A DNA stretch of 64,000 bases, from assembly GCA_036873135.1 (NCBI GenBank), contig JAPTYO010000003.1, positions 30,694,763 to 30,758,762 of the forward strand, given 5' to 3'. The notes beneath the pieces were generated by a model that had not been told where the DNA came from, made no database searches, and was given only the letters and a program-made list of their open reading frames with translations. Made by a program: the position numbers and the translations under genes. This document shows positions 1 through 13,844 of this stretch, piece by piece. How positions within the stretch are numbered: position 1 is the first letter of the stretch; each line of letters opens with the position of its first letter. The stretch is from Clarkia xantiana subsp. parviflora (taxonomy: Eukaryota > Streptophyta > Magnoliopsida > Myrtales > Onagraceae).

Positions 1-2849
1 AATAATATATAATATATAAATATCAAAGAAAGTAGAAGGAGTAGAGAATTTAAGCAGTGGGTGACACTTGACAGGGTAAGTGAAATTTTGTCAAGTGGTG
101 AATTATGTTTTTTTTTTTTTTTTTTTTTTTTGTCAATGTTATTAGGTTGTTTAGTTCTTCGAATTCGTCTCAACTTGATTTTATATAGTAACTTATGGGA
201 CAAGTTATTGGTTTTTTTTTTTTAATGACACTGTATATAATTTTTTTTCTTCTAAAAATGAAATTGTATATTGTTGGCTGCTTTTTTTGTTAACAAAAGC
301 ATCAAGCTTTGTATGTTCATACACAATTCAGAGCTGTGCATGTACCACCATATATCTTGACTTTCTTTTATATATTTGAATATCTTTAACATTTGATTGA
401 TATGGTTATACTCATATCTCAAGATATATGTTAATAATGTTGGTGGTTTCATATTTCACATATCATATTGATTTTATTGGCTTATTATTTCGGGGAGTAA
501 GACTATATATGGACCATTATTTATAGTAACATTGGATTTGCATATAAATAGACAGACAAAAAAATAATAATGAAATTAATAAGACGAAATGATAGACATG
601 GTTTTCTGCCACTAAGTATATATATAGATATATAACTAATAAGTGTTCCTCCATCTAGAACTCGTATTTTTTCCCAAATGAAAATGTGAAATGGGTAAAA
701 TACATTATTCAACATGTCTACCTATATATATCCCTATTATTCAATATGAAACTCTACATTAGTGACCATACCGTAATTTGTTATTACAAAAGCACTAACA
801 ATGTGATCTTAATTGGTTGACCTGAATATCGGCTCTTCTGTCGACTAACTCCGGAAATTCTCATGAAACTATTACTCCTAAATGAAGTTTGTAACCATGC
901 ATAGGTTATATAGTGTTTAAAAGTATTTATTTTTATGTGAATTGACTTTAAAGTTCTATGTTTAAAAATCATCGGGGAAATACCACATAGTGACTTATTC
1001 AAAATTATGTCTTATTTGGTTTATATATTGTGTCAGACATAAAAATAAGCAATTAAAATTGAGCTTAACATACCGGTCTTTTGATTATACTAAGCTACTG
1101 GTGAAGCTTGTTGTCGGGTAATGCGTGCACTGTTGTCCAACAAATCTGGTCAGAAAAAATCCAGTTTGTGAGCATGAGAGCTAGAACATTACGTAGCGAG
1201 AGTCACTTCACGGTGATCTAATTAAAATACCAGGTTTTACTTGACCCACGTATTTTCGGACATAAAAGAGACGAGTAGAAATGAGCTTAATGAGCCGATA
1301 TGTTGATTATACTAGAATGTTGAAGATCAATATTACATATATTAGGACGGTGTATGCGAAAATTGTCGACTAAATCTGGTTAGAAAAAATCTCAAATCGA
1401 ACTTAAATATTACATATTGAGATGATTTTATAGTTGCCACTACTACCCATTTATTTTCTTAAAAAAGTTTTAATTAACTAGCTTTCATGCAAGATAGTAC
1501 GTGTCAAAAGATTCCTTGGTAGAAATAGAGCCATTAATTAGTCTTTGGTCTTCAGAAATATTATTATGTTGACTAATGTGTACATATATAGGTAGCTAGG
1601 GTAATTTAGTGCATTGGAGATGTAATGATTATAGGCAGATCGATTAAGGCGTTGTAAAATAGGATGTTAAGACGTCACTTTTAGTGAACGCTAAACATAC
1701 GACTAAGAACTAATAAACATTTTTTAATAATCACGAACAAAATTATTAAATGATGGATGCACCCGGTTTATCGTGTGACCCTATAGATAGAAAAATAACA
1801 AACCATTTTACATTGAGATAGGGCTATGATATTAATTGTTTTTTTTTTAACATGTAATGCTTTTTCATTAATTGAGACAAATGAAATACCAATGGTCCAA
1901 TAAGGTACAAATTTACACATTGAGATGGAAGTTTATATTTGTCTACCAATTTTATATTTAAATTTTAATTTAATCCATCTCTGAAACAATTTTTTTTTTC
2001 AGTGACTTGGTCTCTGTTCTTATAATCTAAAGAAAAATATAAAACTAAGCACCAACAGCTCATGTGACAACAAATGTGAGTTAACTGTATGTGATCAAAC
2101 ATTGGAAAATTGGAATATAATTATGCAATCTTAATTTTAGAGATAGATCTTTGGCTTAATTAATATTGTTATAGTATCGTTCCTAATTTTTTTTAATGAC
2201 AAGTATCGAGTTAGGAAGTCAGTATTTATATTCAGATGTAATTTGCGCATCTCGAGCAAATTTAGTCAGTATTAAATACATCGTATACTCGATCAAATCT
2301 TTTCTTGTAAGGGATGTTGTGTTATAGGTGCCAATCTCTTTCGATTTTCAAAATCGAACCTGAAACATCTTATTAAGTAATGAAACGTTAAAATGTTATT
2401 ATAATTTTCATATTTTCATCAAACTTTCTTTCTCACTCTAGAGAACATGCCCTACCACTTGGGAGAGAGAAAGTAACCCTTTTTCCATTGGTGTGGTTGC
2501 AGAAGCATACATTGCTTTGTTTATATTCTTCATAGAGTCATCTTCTTTCTTGTGTTCATCATCTTTCATTCTGGTCCAATTTTTCTGTCGCATTCCTATA
2601 TATACATATATAGTATATAATATATATATACACCCTTGTCCTTTTTCTCACTCTAGACTCGACGAACATCATATTCAATCCACGGCGTCCGCGTTTTCAT
2701 GTCCTTTCCTCAAAATCAAACAGAGATTCTTTCACGCGTTCACCTAAATTCCATTAACTCATTTCATTTATACATATACGTATATATTTATATACATGTA
2801 TATATAAACCAACACGTAAGCACTCCTCTCTCCAACTCCCACACCAACA
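1..2849. other. AT-rich intergenic DNA and upstream region of the Rboh gene
   Basis: No coding region is supported here; the open frames are short and have no recognisable protein content. The stretch has poly-T runs (about 108-131) and TA-rich blocks at about 2595-2630 and 2770-2805 that could hold the TATA region and leader of the NADPH oxidase gene starting at 2850. Two loosely similar segments near 1130-1165 and 1360-1400 share an AAATCTGGT core and look like diverged duplications. I could not assign a transcription start. Confidence 0.5.
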
Positions 2850-5800
2850 ATGAAAGACTTCGCTAAGCACGGCCGCCGCTGGGCCTCCGACAGCGTCCCC
2901 GGAAAAGCTCCGGCAGCCTCCAGCAGCGGCGCCACGTCACCGTCCGCCACGGAATCCAACTACGGCGAGGAGTTCGTGGAGGTCACCCTCGACCTCCAGG
3001 ACGACGACACCATCATCCTCCGCAGCGTGGAGCCCGCCACCGCCACCTCCATCAGCATCGACCTCCAGTTCGACTCCGACCAAGCCCCCACCCCCGGCGG
3101 ATCCGGCTCCGCCTCCGCGTCGGTGTCGCGGTCGCCGACCATGCGGCGAACCTCCTCCAACCGCTTCCGGCAGTTCTCTCAAGAGCTCAAGGCGGAAGCC
3201 GTGGCCAAAGCGAAGCATTTCTCGCAGGAGCTCAAGGCGGAGCTGCGGCGGTTCTCATGGAGCCACGGCCACGCCGCCCGCATACTATCGGCGTCATCCT
3301 CCGGACCCGCCGCGGCTGACTCGGCTCTGGCGGCTCGTGCGCTGAGAAAGCAGCGGGCTCAGCTCGACAGAACCCGGTCCAGCGCTCAGAAGGCCCTGCG
3401 TGGTCTACGCTTCATAAGCAACAGCAAGACTAACGGCGTGGATGCCTGGAACATGGTTCAGACCAACTTCGATAAGCTCGCCAAAGATGGCTATCTCGAC
3501 CGAGCCGATTTCGCGCAATGCATAGGTATTTCATATCCAACCAAACAAACCCTTAAATATTTTTTGCATGCATACTCTTAGAAAAAAAAATTTAGTCAAG
3601 CTTGGTGTTTACAATGTTTTTTCAAAAAAAATTACTAATAATTCATTCATATGAACATTGTAATAACTTAATCATTAGTCGATTATTTAATTTAACTATC
3701 GACATTATTTTGGTTCGTAAATTATCGTGTCGTTTTTTTTTTTTTTTTTTAATTAGGGATGAAAGAATCAAAGGAGTTTGGTGTCGAACTTTTTGATGCA
3801 TTGGGGAGAAGGAGGAGATTGAAGGTTGATAAAGTAAGCAAAGACGAGCTCTTTGAATTTTGGTCGCAAATCACTGATCAGAGCTTCGATTCTCGGCTGC
3901 AGATCTTCTTCGACATGTATGCCATTTCTCTATTCACTAAATATTTAATTAAACAAATCATTCTTTATAATCTCGTTATTAATTATTAGAAGTTAATCAT
4001 ATTATTTCTTCTCAACTAATTAAGCTGTGTCGAAATTGAGAACCCAAATCTCTGGCTATATATAGATTATTGCAACCCTTTTTTGATTAAATTAATCTAC
4101 ATTTAATTATTTATTTATAAATTTCTACTTTTACTTTTTTTTTTCAGCGTTGACAAGAACGAAGACGGTAGAATCACTGAAGAAGAGGTTAAAGAGGTAA
4201 AATACATCAAACCAAGACAAAAACGTGTGTTATTAGCTAATTTTTTTTCTGTCATTTTACATTTTATTAATTATTAATTAATAATGAAAAGTAGAAGCTA
4301 GAAGGTCACTACTTATGGCTAATGTGGATGGATTAGCCAGCCAATTACGATGGCTTTTCGATACACCAAAAAAGAAGTGCCGTGTTGATCTTATTCAATA
4401 ATAACTACTAAAGTCTAGCTAATAACACTCTTAAAATGTAATCAAAATTCTTAGTTGAAATAAGTGGCAGTAGAGATATATGGTTTACTAAAATGCAGTA
4501 AATATATCGAAATTTGTGCAACGGTTTAGAAATTTAGAGATCTGATAAAAAAAATCTTTATTTTAAAATTCGATTCATTATCTCACATAATTTAATCTCT
4601 ATAAGTTGGATGCATTTTAGCCATACTTTTAAAAGTATATATATACTGAGTCCCAAATACTAGACACGTAGCCACATTAGATATGCATAATTGAAACTTG
4701 AAAGGTTTAAATAATTAGAGTTAGGCAGAGAATTCGGTGATCTTCTTCATCCTTTAAAATTGCACTATGTGGAAACTACTCCAATATATTATACAATTCT
4801 TTAGTATCGCCTCCATGTTCTCTCTAAAGCATCTTCTCCAATATACTTGTTTATCATATCTATTTATTGCATATATCTATACGACTATACGCTCATATAT
4901 ATATATATATATATATAATACATAAATAAATAGTATATTATAATATTATGTATCATTATATTAACGGAAGCAAAGTTTGATCCAACGTTCAAATATCGGT
5001 GGTTTGACAGATGGCTAATACGGGTTGACATTCCAATTTAACCACCAACGATAGAATAAAATAAACTATTGTGGTTCTTTTTTCTTACATTTAGTGGAGT
5101 TGGTGAGGGCATAATCGTCACTTCACAATTATGTTAACGTCTGATGGCTGAAAATGAAATGCATGCAGTTCTTACTTCTTATATATTACGTGGGGGATCT
5201 AGTTTACTCTTTTTATTTCCCTTAATTAATTAAACTTGTGTATTATATTATATTTTTAAAAAATAATTACTAATCTAATTATTAACTATGGTTTTGGTAG
5301 ATTATCATGCTAAGCGCTTCTGCTAACAAGTTATCGAGATTGAAAGAGCAAGCCGAGGAATACGCAGCTTTGATCATGGAAGAACTCGACCCGGAGAGAC
5401 TAGGTTACATCGAGGTGAGTCTATTCTCTCTCATATTCTTAAATACGGTTGAAAAATCGAGTTAAAATGATATAATCGAGTTAAAATAGACTTCTAATTA
5501 AAAAATGAATAATACATTACTTAATTAATGATACTAGTAATGCAGCCAACTATGTTTACACCATTAATTAAGCTATGATAGCTGGCAATATTTTGTTGAG
5601 GTTTCCTCATATAACATGAAAAGTTACTAGATAAACCCGGTTCATATGCTCCTGTGGAATTTGTTTTATGACCGGTTGAATGAATGAAGAGAGACCATAT
5701 GAATGGTGTATCGTGAACCGGGTGCAGCTAAATGTTGACTTGTTTCCTAGTTAGGTGAGAAACATCATGACGTGGATTTTGCTTGAATTGGGTAAACCAT

Positions 5801-8800
5801 ATAGTTGAATTATGGAAAAGAAATGTCTATATCACTAATGTGTATTCTTTTGTTGCTTTTTGAATAAATTAAAGCTAATGATGAGATACTTGATGAAATC
5901 ATCAACCTACCATACGTAAATATTTGTTTGATCGTAAATTAAGTCATGACATCGGTTTTTAAATCTCATTGAAAATGTCTTTCTGAGCTTTTTAATTTTA
6001 AATTTCCCGATTCAAAATTATGAAACCAACCTTTAAAAAGAAAAATATTCTCAAAATGAGAACATGTTGTCGAGAAGCAATCGTTGCATTAGTTGAACAA
6101 CTACTCTTCTCCTTTCCTTCATTCCCTTCCTTTTTTCTTTTATTGACCTTTTCGTTGCCTTTTATGAAAGAAATATAGAACGTGACCGCAAACATATGCA
6201 TAACGCTTTTTTTGGCTTTTGTAATTAGGAAAAAAAAAGTTTAATTATAAATCACTAGACGTGTATCATCATCATTCGAACAAAATGGTTATTTGAAATA
6301 TTTTTTTTAACATTTTATTAGCTTAAGTTTTATACATGTATATAAATTATATTAGTTCCTTTAGCTAGGAAAGAAGTTAGAAATTCTGTTCAGGTAAGAA
6401 TTGAGTTATTGATAAAAATAAAAAAAAAACTAGTATAGAAAAATTTTAGAGGGGCAAATATAAATTTTAAAGGCAATTTGTCAATAATTACAAAATTATG
6501 GTAAAATTTGCACATCAAAAAAATTTGAGCCCCTCATCCCATATTGAATTCGTCCCCATTAGAATATCCGTATAATTTTGATGGTATAGATTGTTTAGCG
6601 CGTTATGAGCAAAAAAAATGAATAATCGTGTTAACTAGTATTTGGACAATCAAATAAATTGCTAGCTGATATTTGGACAATTGAAAAAAAAAATGCCAGC
6701 TGGTGTTCGAAAACACAAACAAATTATTATCTATTTTCTCAATTAGGTGGATGACCTATCAAACTATTAAAAAATACAAGTAAAAATTTGTTTAATTCTC
6801 CAAATATCTGTAATTAACCTAAGAAAAAAAAAATTAGATCTCTATAGTGTCCTATCTAATGTAACACTATGTCGTGCTCAAATAAAGCGCGCGTCCCCCC
6901 GCACTCCTAGTGGTAATGAGAGCATATAAATACACAAAGAAACAAAGCATAATAGCAAAAGCACGCCTACATGTGTAGCTGTCCCTGTAGTGTGTTTCAT
7001 TGGTGGAATGCACTATAAGTGATATTATAAATTCAGTGTTTATTTCAAATTAATTAAATTTGAGTAGCTAGTGTATTATATATATATGAATAAAAAATCC
7101 CAAAAATTAACTAGGGTTTTGAAGTTAAAGATCATTTTTTACAGTGACTGATGAACTTAAGGTTTTAATCTCTACTTTAACTGCATGACTCATTAATAGT
7201 GATGTAGGGTTAAAATATGATGAACAATTTAGGGTTTTGAAATTTGAACTTAATTATGTTTTGATGGATTCTGCAGCTATGGCAACTTGAGACACTACTG
7301 CTACAAAAGGACACTTACCTCAACTATAGCCAAGCCCTAAGCTACACCAGCCAGGCCCTGAGTCAGAACCTTCACGGTTTACGAAGGCATAGTCGGTTCC
7401 AACGGCTCCAAACGAGGCTCGTGTACTACTTGCAAGAAAACTGGAAGAGGATCTGGGTGGTGACACTCTGGGTTTTGATCATGGCTGGGCTCTTTGCATG
7501 GAAATTCATTCAATATAAGCAGAAAGATGCATTCAATGTCATGGGTTACTGCCTCCTAACTGCCAAAGGCGCCGCCGAAACCCTAAAGTTCAATATGGCG
7601 CTGATTCTGTTGCCCGTGTGTCGGAACATCATTACGTGGCTTAGGAACACCAAGCTCGGGTTATTCATTCCGTTTGACGACAATATCAATTTCCACAAGG
7701 TATGTTAGGGTTTTTCTTTTAATATATTGTATCGGTCAGTCGACATTGTTATTGCAATTTGCATCAAATGTGATAAGTTATGGCGAGCGTATAATTGGTC
7801 TAACGGGTAAACCATTTTTTCTCAGCTTATCGTATGTGTTTGTGTTATAGTAAGTATATGGTATTTGGATGATATGAAATAGAACATAAATTTAATTATA
7901 ACTTAGCATGAAGAACATGGCTAAAAGTGGAAACTAACTGGCCTTGAGAATCTTCAATTTGGTTTCTCTAACTTTAGTGCATGATTGATGTTGATAATTA
8001 ATATGGTTTAAACTTTATGGCAGAAGGAAGAGATTTCTGAATCTTCCATGTGCTTAGTAGATCTTGGTTACAAGAAGAACATGACATTAATAGACAAATA
8101 TAATGGTCTTATGCTGTCTCCTAACATTATTATTATTAAAGAACAAATATGACTTTATGTTACAAGAATCATGGTAAACATTTTTGGGTTAAATTTTTTC
8201 AGATTTAAAATACTGAGTCATCATCTGATAATCATGGTTAATTTTGAAAATTATTTTTTGCTAATACATTTAATAAATAAATGCTAAATATCCAATTGAC
8301 AAATCTGTTATTTATCATTTTCCCGCTAAAGTTGGTCTAAATTTACCGGTATGTAAACAGACAATTGCCGCCGCCATCGTGGTCGGCGTGATCCTCCACG
8401 TCGGCGACCACCTCGCCTGCGACTTTCCCCGCCTGATCCACTCGCCGGAACTCCTCTACAAGCGGAACCTCGCCATCGACTTCGGGCAAACAAAGCCGAC
8501 CTACTTCGACCTTGTTAAGGGGCCGGAGGGAGTCACCGGAATTTTGATGGTCATCCTGATGGCGATCGCCTTCACCCTCGCCACCAAGTGGTTCCGCCGC
8601 AACCTCGTGAAACTCCCAAAGCCGTTCGACCGCCTCACTGGCTTCAACGCCTTCTGGTACTCCCACCACTTGTTCGTTGCCGTCTACGCGTTGCTCGTCA
8701 TTCACGGCGTGTTCCTCTATCTCGAGCACCACTGGTACCGCAAGACGGTAATTTCTCCGATCACGAAGTTAATTCTGACGGTAGTTCTGTGAATTCGTGG

Positions 8801-10634
8801 TTGATTGTAAGGATTTGAGTTCATGGTTGCAGACATGGATGTATCTCGCTGTTCCAGTTCTACTATACGCCGGAGAAAGGACTCTCAGATTCTTTAGGTC
8901 CGGGCTCTACGCTGTTCGATTGGTGAAGGTGACAATAATCAAATTCATGTCTTTTCCCATCTCAACTTATCAAACCAAATGAATTGACAATTCTGAATTT
9001 GTAGGTTGCTATCTATACTGGAAACGTGCTCACACTGAGAATGTCAAAGCCTCCGCAGTTCCGTTACAAGAGTGGCCAGTACATGTTTGTCCAGTGCCCT
9101 GCTGTTTCTCCATTCGAGTGGTAGTTCTGCAACTAAGATCTTTGTCAAGCTTATTGTTGCCCTGTAGGTGTTCGACAAAATACCTCACTGACTAATTTCT
9201 ACATTTCCAGGCATCCGTTCTCGATAACTTCTGCACCTGATGATGATTACCTCAGTGTCCACATCCGCCAACTCGGTGATTGGACACAAGAACTTAAACG
9301 GGTTTTTGCAGAGGCATGCGAACGCTCTTGTGAAGGGAAAAGTGGTCTTCTCAGGGTAGATGAGCCTACCAAGAAAAGGTCTGCTGTCCTACAAACATTG
9401 TGCCTGTAATAGTTTCTCATAATTTTTTTTTTTTTTTCGATTAAATAACATTGATAACCATGACTGCAGCCTTCCAAAGCTCTTGATAGATGGCCCATAT
9501 GGTGCGCCTGCACAAGATTATCGTAAATACGATGTGTTGCTGCTCGTGGGTCTTGGAATAGGAGCAACTCCATTCATCAGCATACTCAAAGATTTACTCA
9601 ACAACATTGTCAAAATGGAGGAGCAAGCAGTAAGAAACACTCTGAACTATGATTTTAGTAACGAAAGCAATCACAATTCGAACCAAATAATGTCTTTTTG
9701 GTGGATGCCCTTGATCGTCTTTTAACTGCATTTATATGGCTGCCTCTTGCTCTTGAATTTATAATGATTTTCTTTATTATCATCAGTTGAGCCACACTAC
9801 ATAAGTAACAAGATTGCTCTTCCTTCAGGACTCTGTCTCGGAACATGGTAGAATGTCAGAAGGAAGTGTTGGAAGTATAGATCAATCTGGCAACCGGGTG
9901 TCTCCAAGAAGGAAGAAACTAAAGACCACCAATGCTTACTTCTACTGGGTCACAAGAGAGCAAGGCTCATTTGATTGGTTCAAGGGAGTCATGAACGAAG
10001 TAGCTGACCTCGACCAAAGAGTAAAAACACTAATCTCTCCTCCAATCCATATTTCTTAATATGTCAATGCACAAATGAGTTTCTTAATTTGTAACTGAGT
10101 TTCTTGGCATTTTAGGGAGTGATTGAAATGCACAACTACTTGACCAGTGTGTATGAGGAAGGTGATGCAAGGTCTGCTCTAATCACCATGGTCCAAGCAC
10201 TCAACCACGCCAAGAACGGGGTGGATATTGTTTCTGGGACACGGGTAATTAAAAATCCAATTTTTTCAAAATCTAACACTATATAGTCTTAACCACTAAG
10301 TTATTCTACTGGATCACCAAATATTGTCTCAATTCATCAGGTAAGAACTCATTTTGCTAGACCAAACTGGAAGAAAGTGTTCAACAAGATGTGCTCCAAG
10401 CACAAAAATGCAAGGATAGGTAGATACCGATCACTTCACTATATTATACAGAATCATGTTTTCTTGTCTCGTATTCGTTATTATTAACTTTTTCTATATC
10501 ATACTGTTTATTATATGGAATCAGGTGTTTTCTATTGCGGGGCACCGGTATTGGCCAAGGAGCTAAGCAAGCTCTGCTATGATTTCAACCAGACAGGATC
10601 GACCAAGTTTGATTTCCACAAAGAGCATTTCTGA
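2850..10634 (+). CDS. RBOHF: Respiratory burst oxidase (NADPH oxidase), RbohF type
   Basis: Plasma-membrane NADPH oxidase that passes electrons from cytosolic NADPH through FAD and two hemes to apoplastic oxygen, making superoxide for defence, ABA and developmental signalling. Fourteen exons join in frame: 2850-3525, 3757-3916, 4148-4196, 5301-5414, 7277-7699, 8361-8747, 8833-8928, 9005-9120, 9211-9378, 9470-9629, 9829-10020, 10116-10244, 10341-10419, 10525-10634. All introns are GT-AG. The product is 952 residues, close to Arabidopsis RBOHF (944). The N-terminal regulatory part has the [20 protein letters not shown] stretch typical of RbohF. A canonical EF-hand loop ([12 protein letters not shown]) is at about 281-292 and a second, degenerate one at about 325. 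Heme histidines are at about 487/491 and 576-577/589. The FAD motif HPFSIT is at 675-680, the NADPH motifs GPYGAP at 738-743 and GLGIGATPF at 757-765, and the C-terminus ends FDFHKEHF. The start is the only in-frame ATG that gives the family N-terminus ([11 protein letters not shown]). Exon 1 is very GC-rich against its surroundings. Intron 4 is the longest (1.86 kb). Assignment to the F clade rests on my recall of family sequences. Confidence 0.95.
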
Positions 10635-12490
10635 AACCCAAGCTCCCTCCAGAGTATATACATACATATATATTTAAATATCTAGTAGATATACCGATAA
10701 ATCGACCACATTTCTCCAGTAGTAGGATTCAGAATCTGGAAATTCTTCATTGCTGGTTCACAGAGGTTGAGGAGCATGTACAGTATTGAGTAGTAAAAGT
10801 ATTCCCAGAGTAATACTACATTAGACAGGTGGCAGCCACTTATTTGCCCACTTGTCAAGAACCCAGGTGGAAGCAGGCTTCTAGAAAGGGCATGGATTAT
10901 GGTACAGCACAAATGTTGGAGGGATGAATGAAACATGAACAGAATAGAATATATATATGTGCAGCATCTGTCATATATATATATATATGCTATTATATAT
11001 GTATATGCCTTTGTGAGAAACTGACAGTTTTGGTGGTGACAAGAGATTTTTCATGATCTGGGGATGTCTTCAAGCTAAGGTTCTACAGACAAGATGTTCC
11101 AGTGAGATTTATCATCAATAAATACTATAGTGTTCTACAATCTTAGATTAATTAAGGAAATAGTTAATGATGTTATATCGTTGATGTAAATGAGAGTTTT
11201 CTCGGTATAGATATTCTGTTAATACAGTTACTAAGCCAAGATATTCAATCGATCGGATGTTCTGCAAATTCTCTTTTGACAAATTTACAATGGCAATACG
11301 AAGAATTTGGAAAATGTAAAGGGATATCAGAACCGGACCGGGAGTCGAACCAGTTAGGGCACCGGTTCGAACCCGATTCGACCGGACTTGAATGAACTTT
11401 GTTTTTTAACAAACCAAACTTTATGGAACTCATTAACTTGTGTCCCTGACTAAACCCAAAACCAGATAAACAAGAACCTCTTGATTTTGCAAGTGCTGTC
11501 CCTTCCCTATCTCACGGTTGGAAGCTCATTTGGACTAAATCTTCAACTCTATGCACTTCTTGGGCTGTAATCATCTGCAACCGTTGACAAGCCTGGCGGC
11601 GGTGAGGCGTGACGGTACAACATTGATTCAAGTAACTGTTATTTATAAAGTTCAAAGCTTTTTTTTTTGTATGTATTAAAAAAAATCTCCAGTCGGTCCC
11701 TTTTTGGTAGTCATACATTTTTGCGTATGTGGCGCGTTTGTTAGCGAGATTATAATAAATCACTATACTGACGAGAGCGGCCGCGAGTCCTGTACCTCGG
11801 TCAATCGAGCCATGGTCATGTTTTAGGTTAGATGTGCATTTTTTTTTTTCAAGTTTATAAGGAATTAATAATCATGAAACAAACTTTAGTTTAGGATAAA
11901 ATTGATAGGAGCACGTACATACATCAAACGTGACATTTCCATCCATTTTGACAGAAAAATGGACGAAAAATTGTTAATTTACCATTCGTATAATTAGTAA
12001 ATATCAACAAAAAAAATCGAAATACCAAACAACAACATAACGTATATTTGAAACTCCTTATAGATTTTAATTTTTTGAAGTGACCCATGACAATATTGGA
12101 CAATTTGCAGCCGAACTCCAATAACTTGCAACCGACCTGATAACCAAATGGCATGTTTGTTCGTTTTATAATCAATTACTTTGAATTAAATCCGACATAA
12201 CACAGTTTTCATAAATCAAATAGCTACTTTGTACCAAAATAAGTTATTATATTTATATCATAATAGAGTTAATGTGTTAATTTACCTTCAAACCACAGCC
12301 CCTTAGTGTAATACGGTGCATGGTGCAAACAATTTTTTTCTCCCTAAATTATCCTAACAATATCATTTGTAATTACATGCACAACTACTACAAGGCATTC
12401 ATTATATGTGATTTCATGTTCATCATGTACTATGCATTGGTCAAATAAATGTATTCATTGTGATTGTTAAGTGTTTTATAGACTCATAGA
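10635..12490. other. 3' flank of the Rboh gene and gene-free spacer
   Basis: The first 500-600 bases probably hold the 3' UTR of the oxidase gene; AATAAA-like runs occur near 11117. Further on there is only AT-rich DNA with short open frames of no recognisable content. I see no tRNA or transposon boundary here. Confidence 0.4.
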
Positions 12491-13133
12491 TACTATATAG
12501 GTTAAGAACACAATAGGGGCCTGAATGTTTGCCAATGTTGCCAAAAGGGGTCTGAATTGAAAAAACGTATCATTAAGGGCCTGAATTTTGAGTTTTGTGT
12601 TTTTTCAAGTCTCCGTCCAAATTTTCTGTTAAATCTAACAAGAACCACGTGAAAAGACAAAAATACCCTTTTGTAATTATTATACAATTTAATTAATAAA
12701 ATGTGAAATGTCTAAAATACCCTTACACACTAATTATGCCCTTAAGGCCACCACGCTCCGGCCACCACCCGGCTCCGGCGACCACCACCGACCTCCGGCG
12801 ACCACCGCCGGAGGTCGGTGGTGGTCGCCGGAGTCGGGTGGTGGTGGTCGTCGGAGCTGTCGTGGCTTAAAGGGTATTTTGGTCTTTTTAGGTCAAACAT
12901 GTGAGGGACACACTCTGGTCAAAGGGCAGTTTCGGGTTTTCAAATTATTTTCGGTCACATGCTTGGCATGTGACCACTTTCCGTCACTTTTAACAGAAAA
13001 AATAGACGGAGACCTCACTTATACACAAAACTCAAAATTCAGGCCCTAAATAATACGTTTTTTCAATTCAGACCCCTTTTGGCAACATGGGCAAACATTC
13101 AGGCCCCTATTGTGTTCTTAACCCTACTATATA
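12491..13133. mobile_element. Mutator-like MITE with long terminal inverted repeats and 9-bp target duplication
   Basis: The element spans 12500-13124. Its outer ~100 bp at each end are near-perfect inverted copies: the left end begins GGTTAAGAACACAATAGGGG, and the right end is its reverse complement plus one extra C. It is flanked by a perfect 9-bp direct repeat TACTATATA at 12491-12499 and 13125-13133. The centre (about 12745-12865) is a GC-rich palindrome built from CTCCGGCGACCACC-type units, in sharp contrast to the AT-rich surroundings. No transposase is encoded. Terminal repeats of this length with a 9-bp duplication fit a non-autonomous Mutator-like element. The 113-residue open frame inside is a by-product of the palindrome. 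Confidence 0.85.
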
Positions 13134-13234
13134 TATGAGAAGTATTTGCCAACACAATTGTAAAAGCTAAGATAAAACAGTTGAGATTAAAAACAAGGTT
13201 GAAGAGTGTTTAATTGATTGTGAGAGAGAAAGAG

Positions 13235-13569
13235 ATGGTTAACAATCAAGGTATTACTCCAACAATTTGATAATTAATCTCAATCTTCATTACTTAATTT
13301 TATGTTTAATAATACTAATGAACTAAACTAACTACTACCCCTAATTGTTGTTTTGAAAATAATTGACAGATGCCTTTCCCGATTATGGTGGTTATTGCAA
13401 CCTTTGTAAGAGAGAAGGTCTACAGAATGTGAAAGAAATTGAAAACCACCAGAAGACTATCCACAAGAATACAAAACATCAGTGTTCCTATATCGAGTGC
13501 AAGAGGAGTTTCGTGACTAATGCGGAATTAGCCCAACACATTGATCATCACAGACAAAACATCATATGA
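13235..13569 (+). CDS. Small two-finger C2H2 zinc-finger protein
   Basis: Two exons, 13235-13250 and 13370-13569, join across a GT-AG intron after only five codons and give a 71-residue protein that begins MVNNQDAFPDYGGYCNLC. Finger 1 is C15-x2-C18-x13-H32-x4-H37. Finger 2 is a standard C2H2 unit, C44-x4-C49-x12-H62-x3-H66. Together they make up almost the whole protein. The real start is probably the upstream ATG at 13235: the ATG just inside exon 2 overlaps the acceptor and is in another reading phase. Such small C2H2 proteins can bind nucleic acid or proteins; no specific role can be read from the sequence. Expression is unproven. A decayed copy of the second finger lies about 400 bp downstream. 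Confidence 0.6.
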
Positions 13570-13844
13570 ATGGTGGGTGTAGGTTGAATTGTACGAACGG
13601 TAATGAAAAAGTTGAGCCGAAATGAATAAGTGTAGTTACGACTATACACGAGATTAATAAAACGGATATGTTTAGCCTTCTTTACATTCAGTTTATTGAT
13701 ATATGAAAAAACTGAGGTTCTCCTCTATCCTGCGTCAATTCTTCGGTATTCTGCGGAATCAACGAATTCTTGCGTCTCTATCCATCAAATTCTCGGCATT
13801 TCCAATCAACGAGTCTTTGATTTCTATCCCCCATCACGCTGCGT

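Noticed and set aside
2937..3218. Antisense open frames in exon 1 of the Rboh gene
   Set aside because: GC-rich coding sequence gives long shadow frames on the other strand; they have no family resemblance.
8343..8732. 129-residue antisense frame over Rboh exon 6
   Set aside because: Shadow of a strongly conserved exon that encodes the heme-binding helices on the other strand.
11341..11380. tRNA T-arm-like string (GGTTCGAACC)
   Set aside because: No acceptor or anticodon stem fits around it.
12708..13049. 113-residue open frame in the MITE
   Set aside because: It lies wholly inside the inverted-repeat element and its content comes from the GC-rich palindrome.
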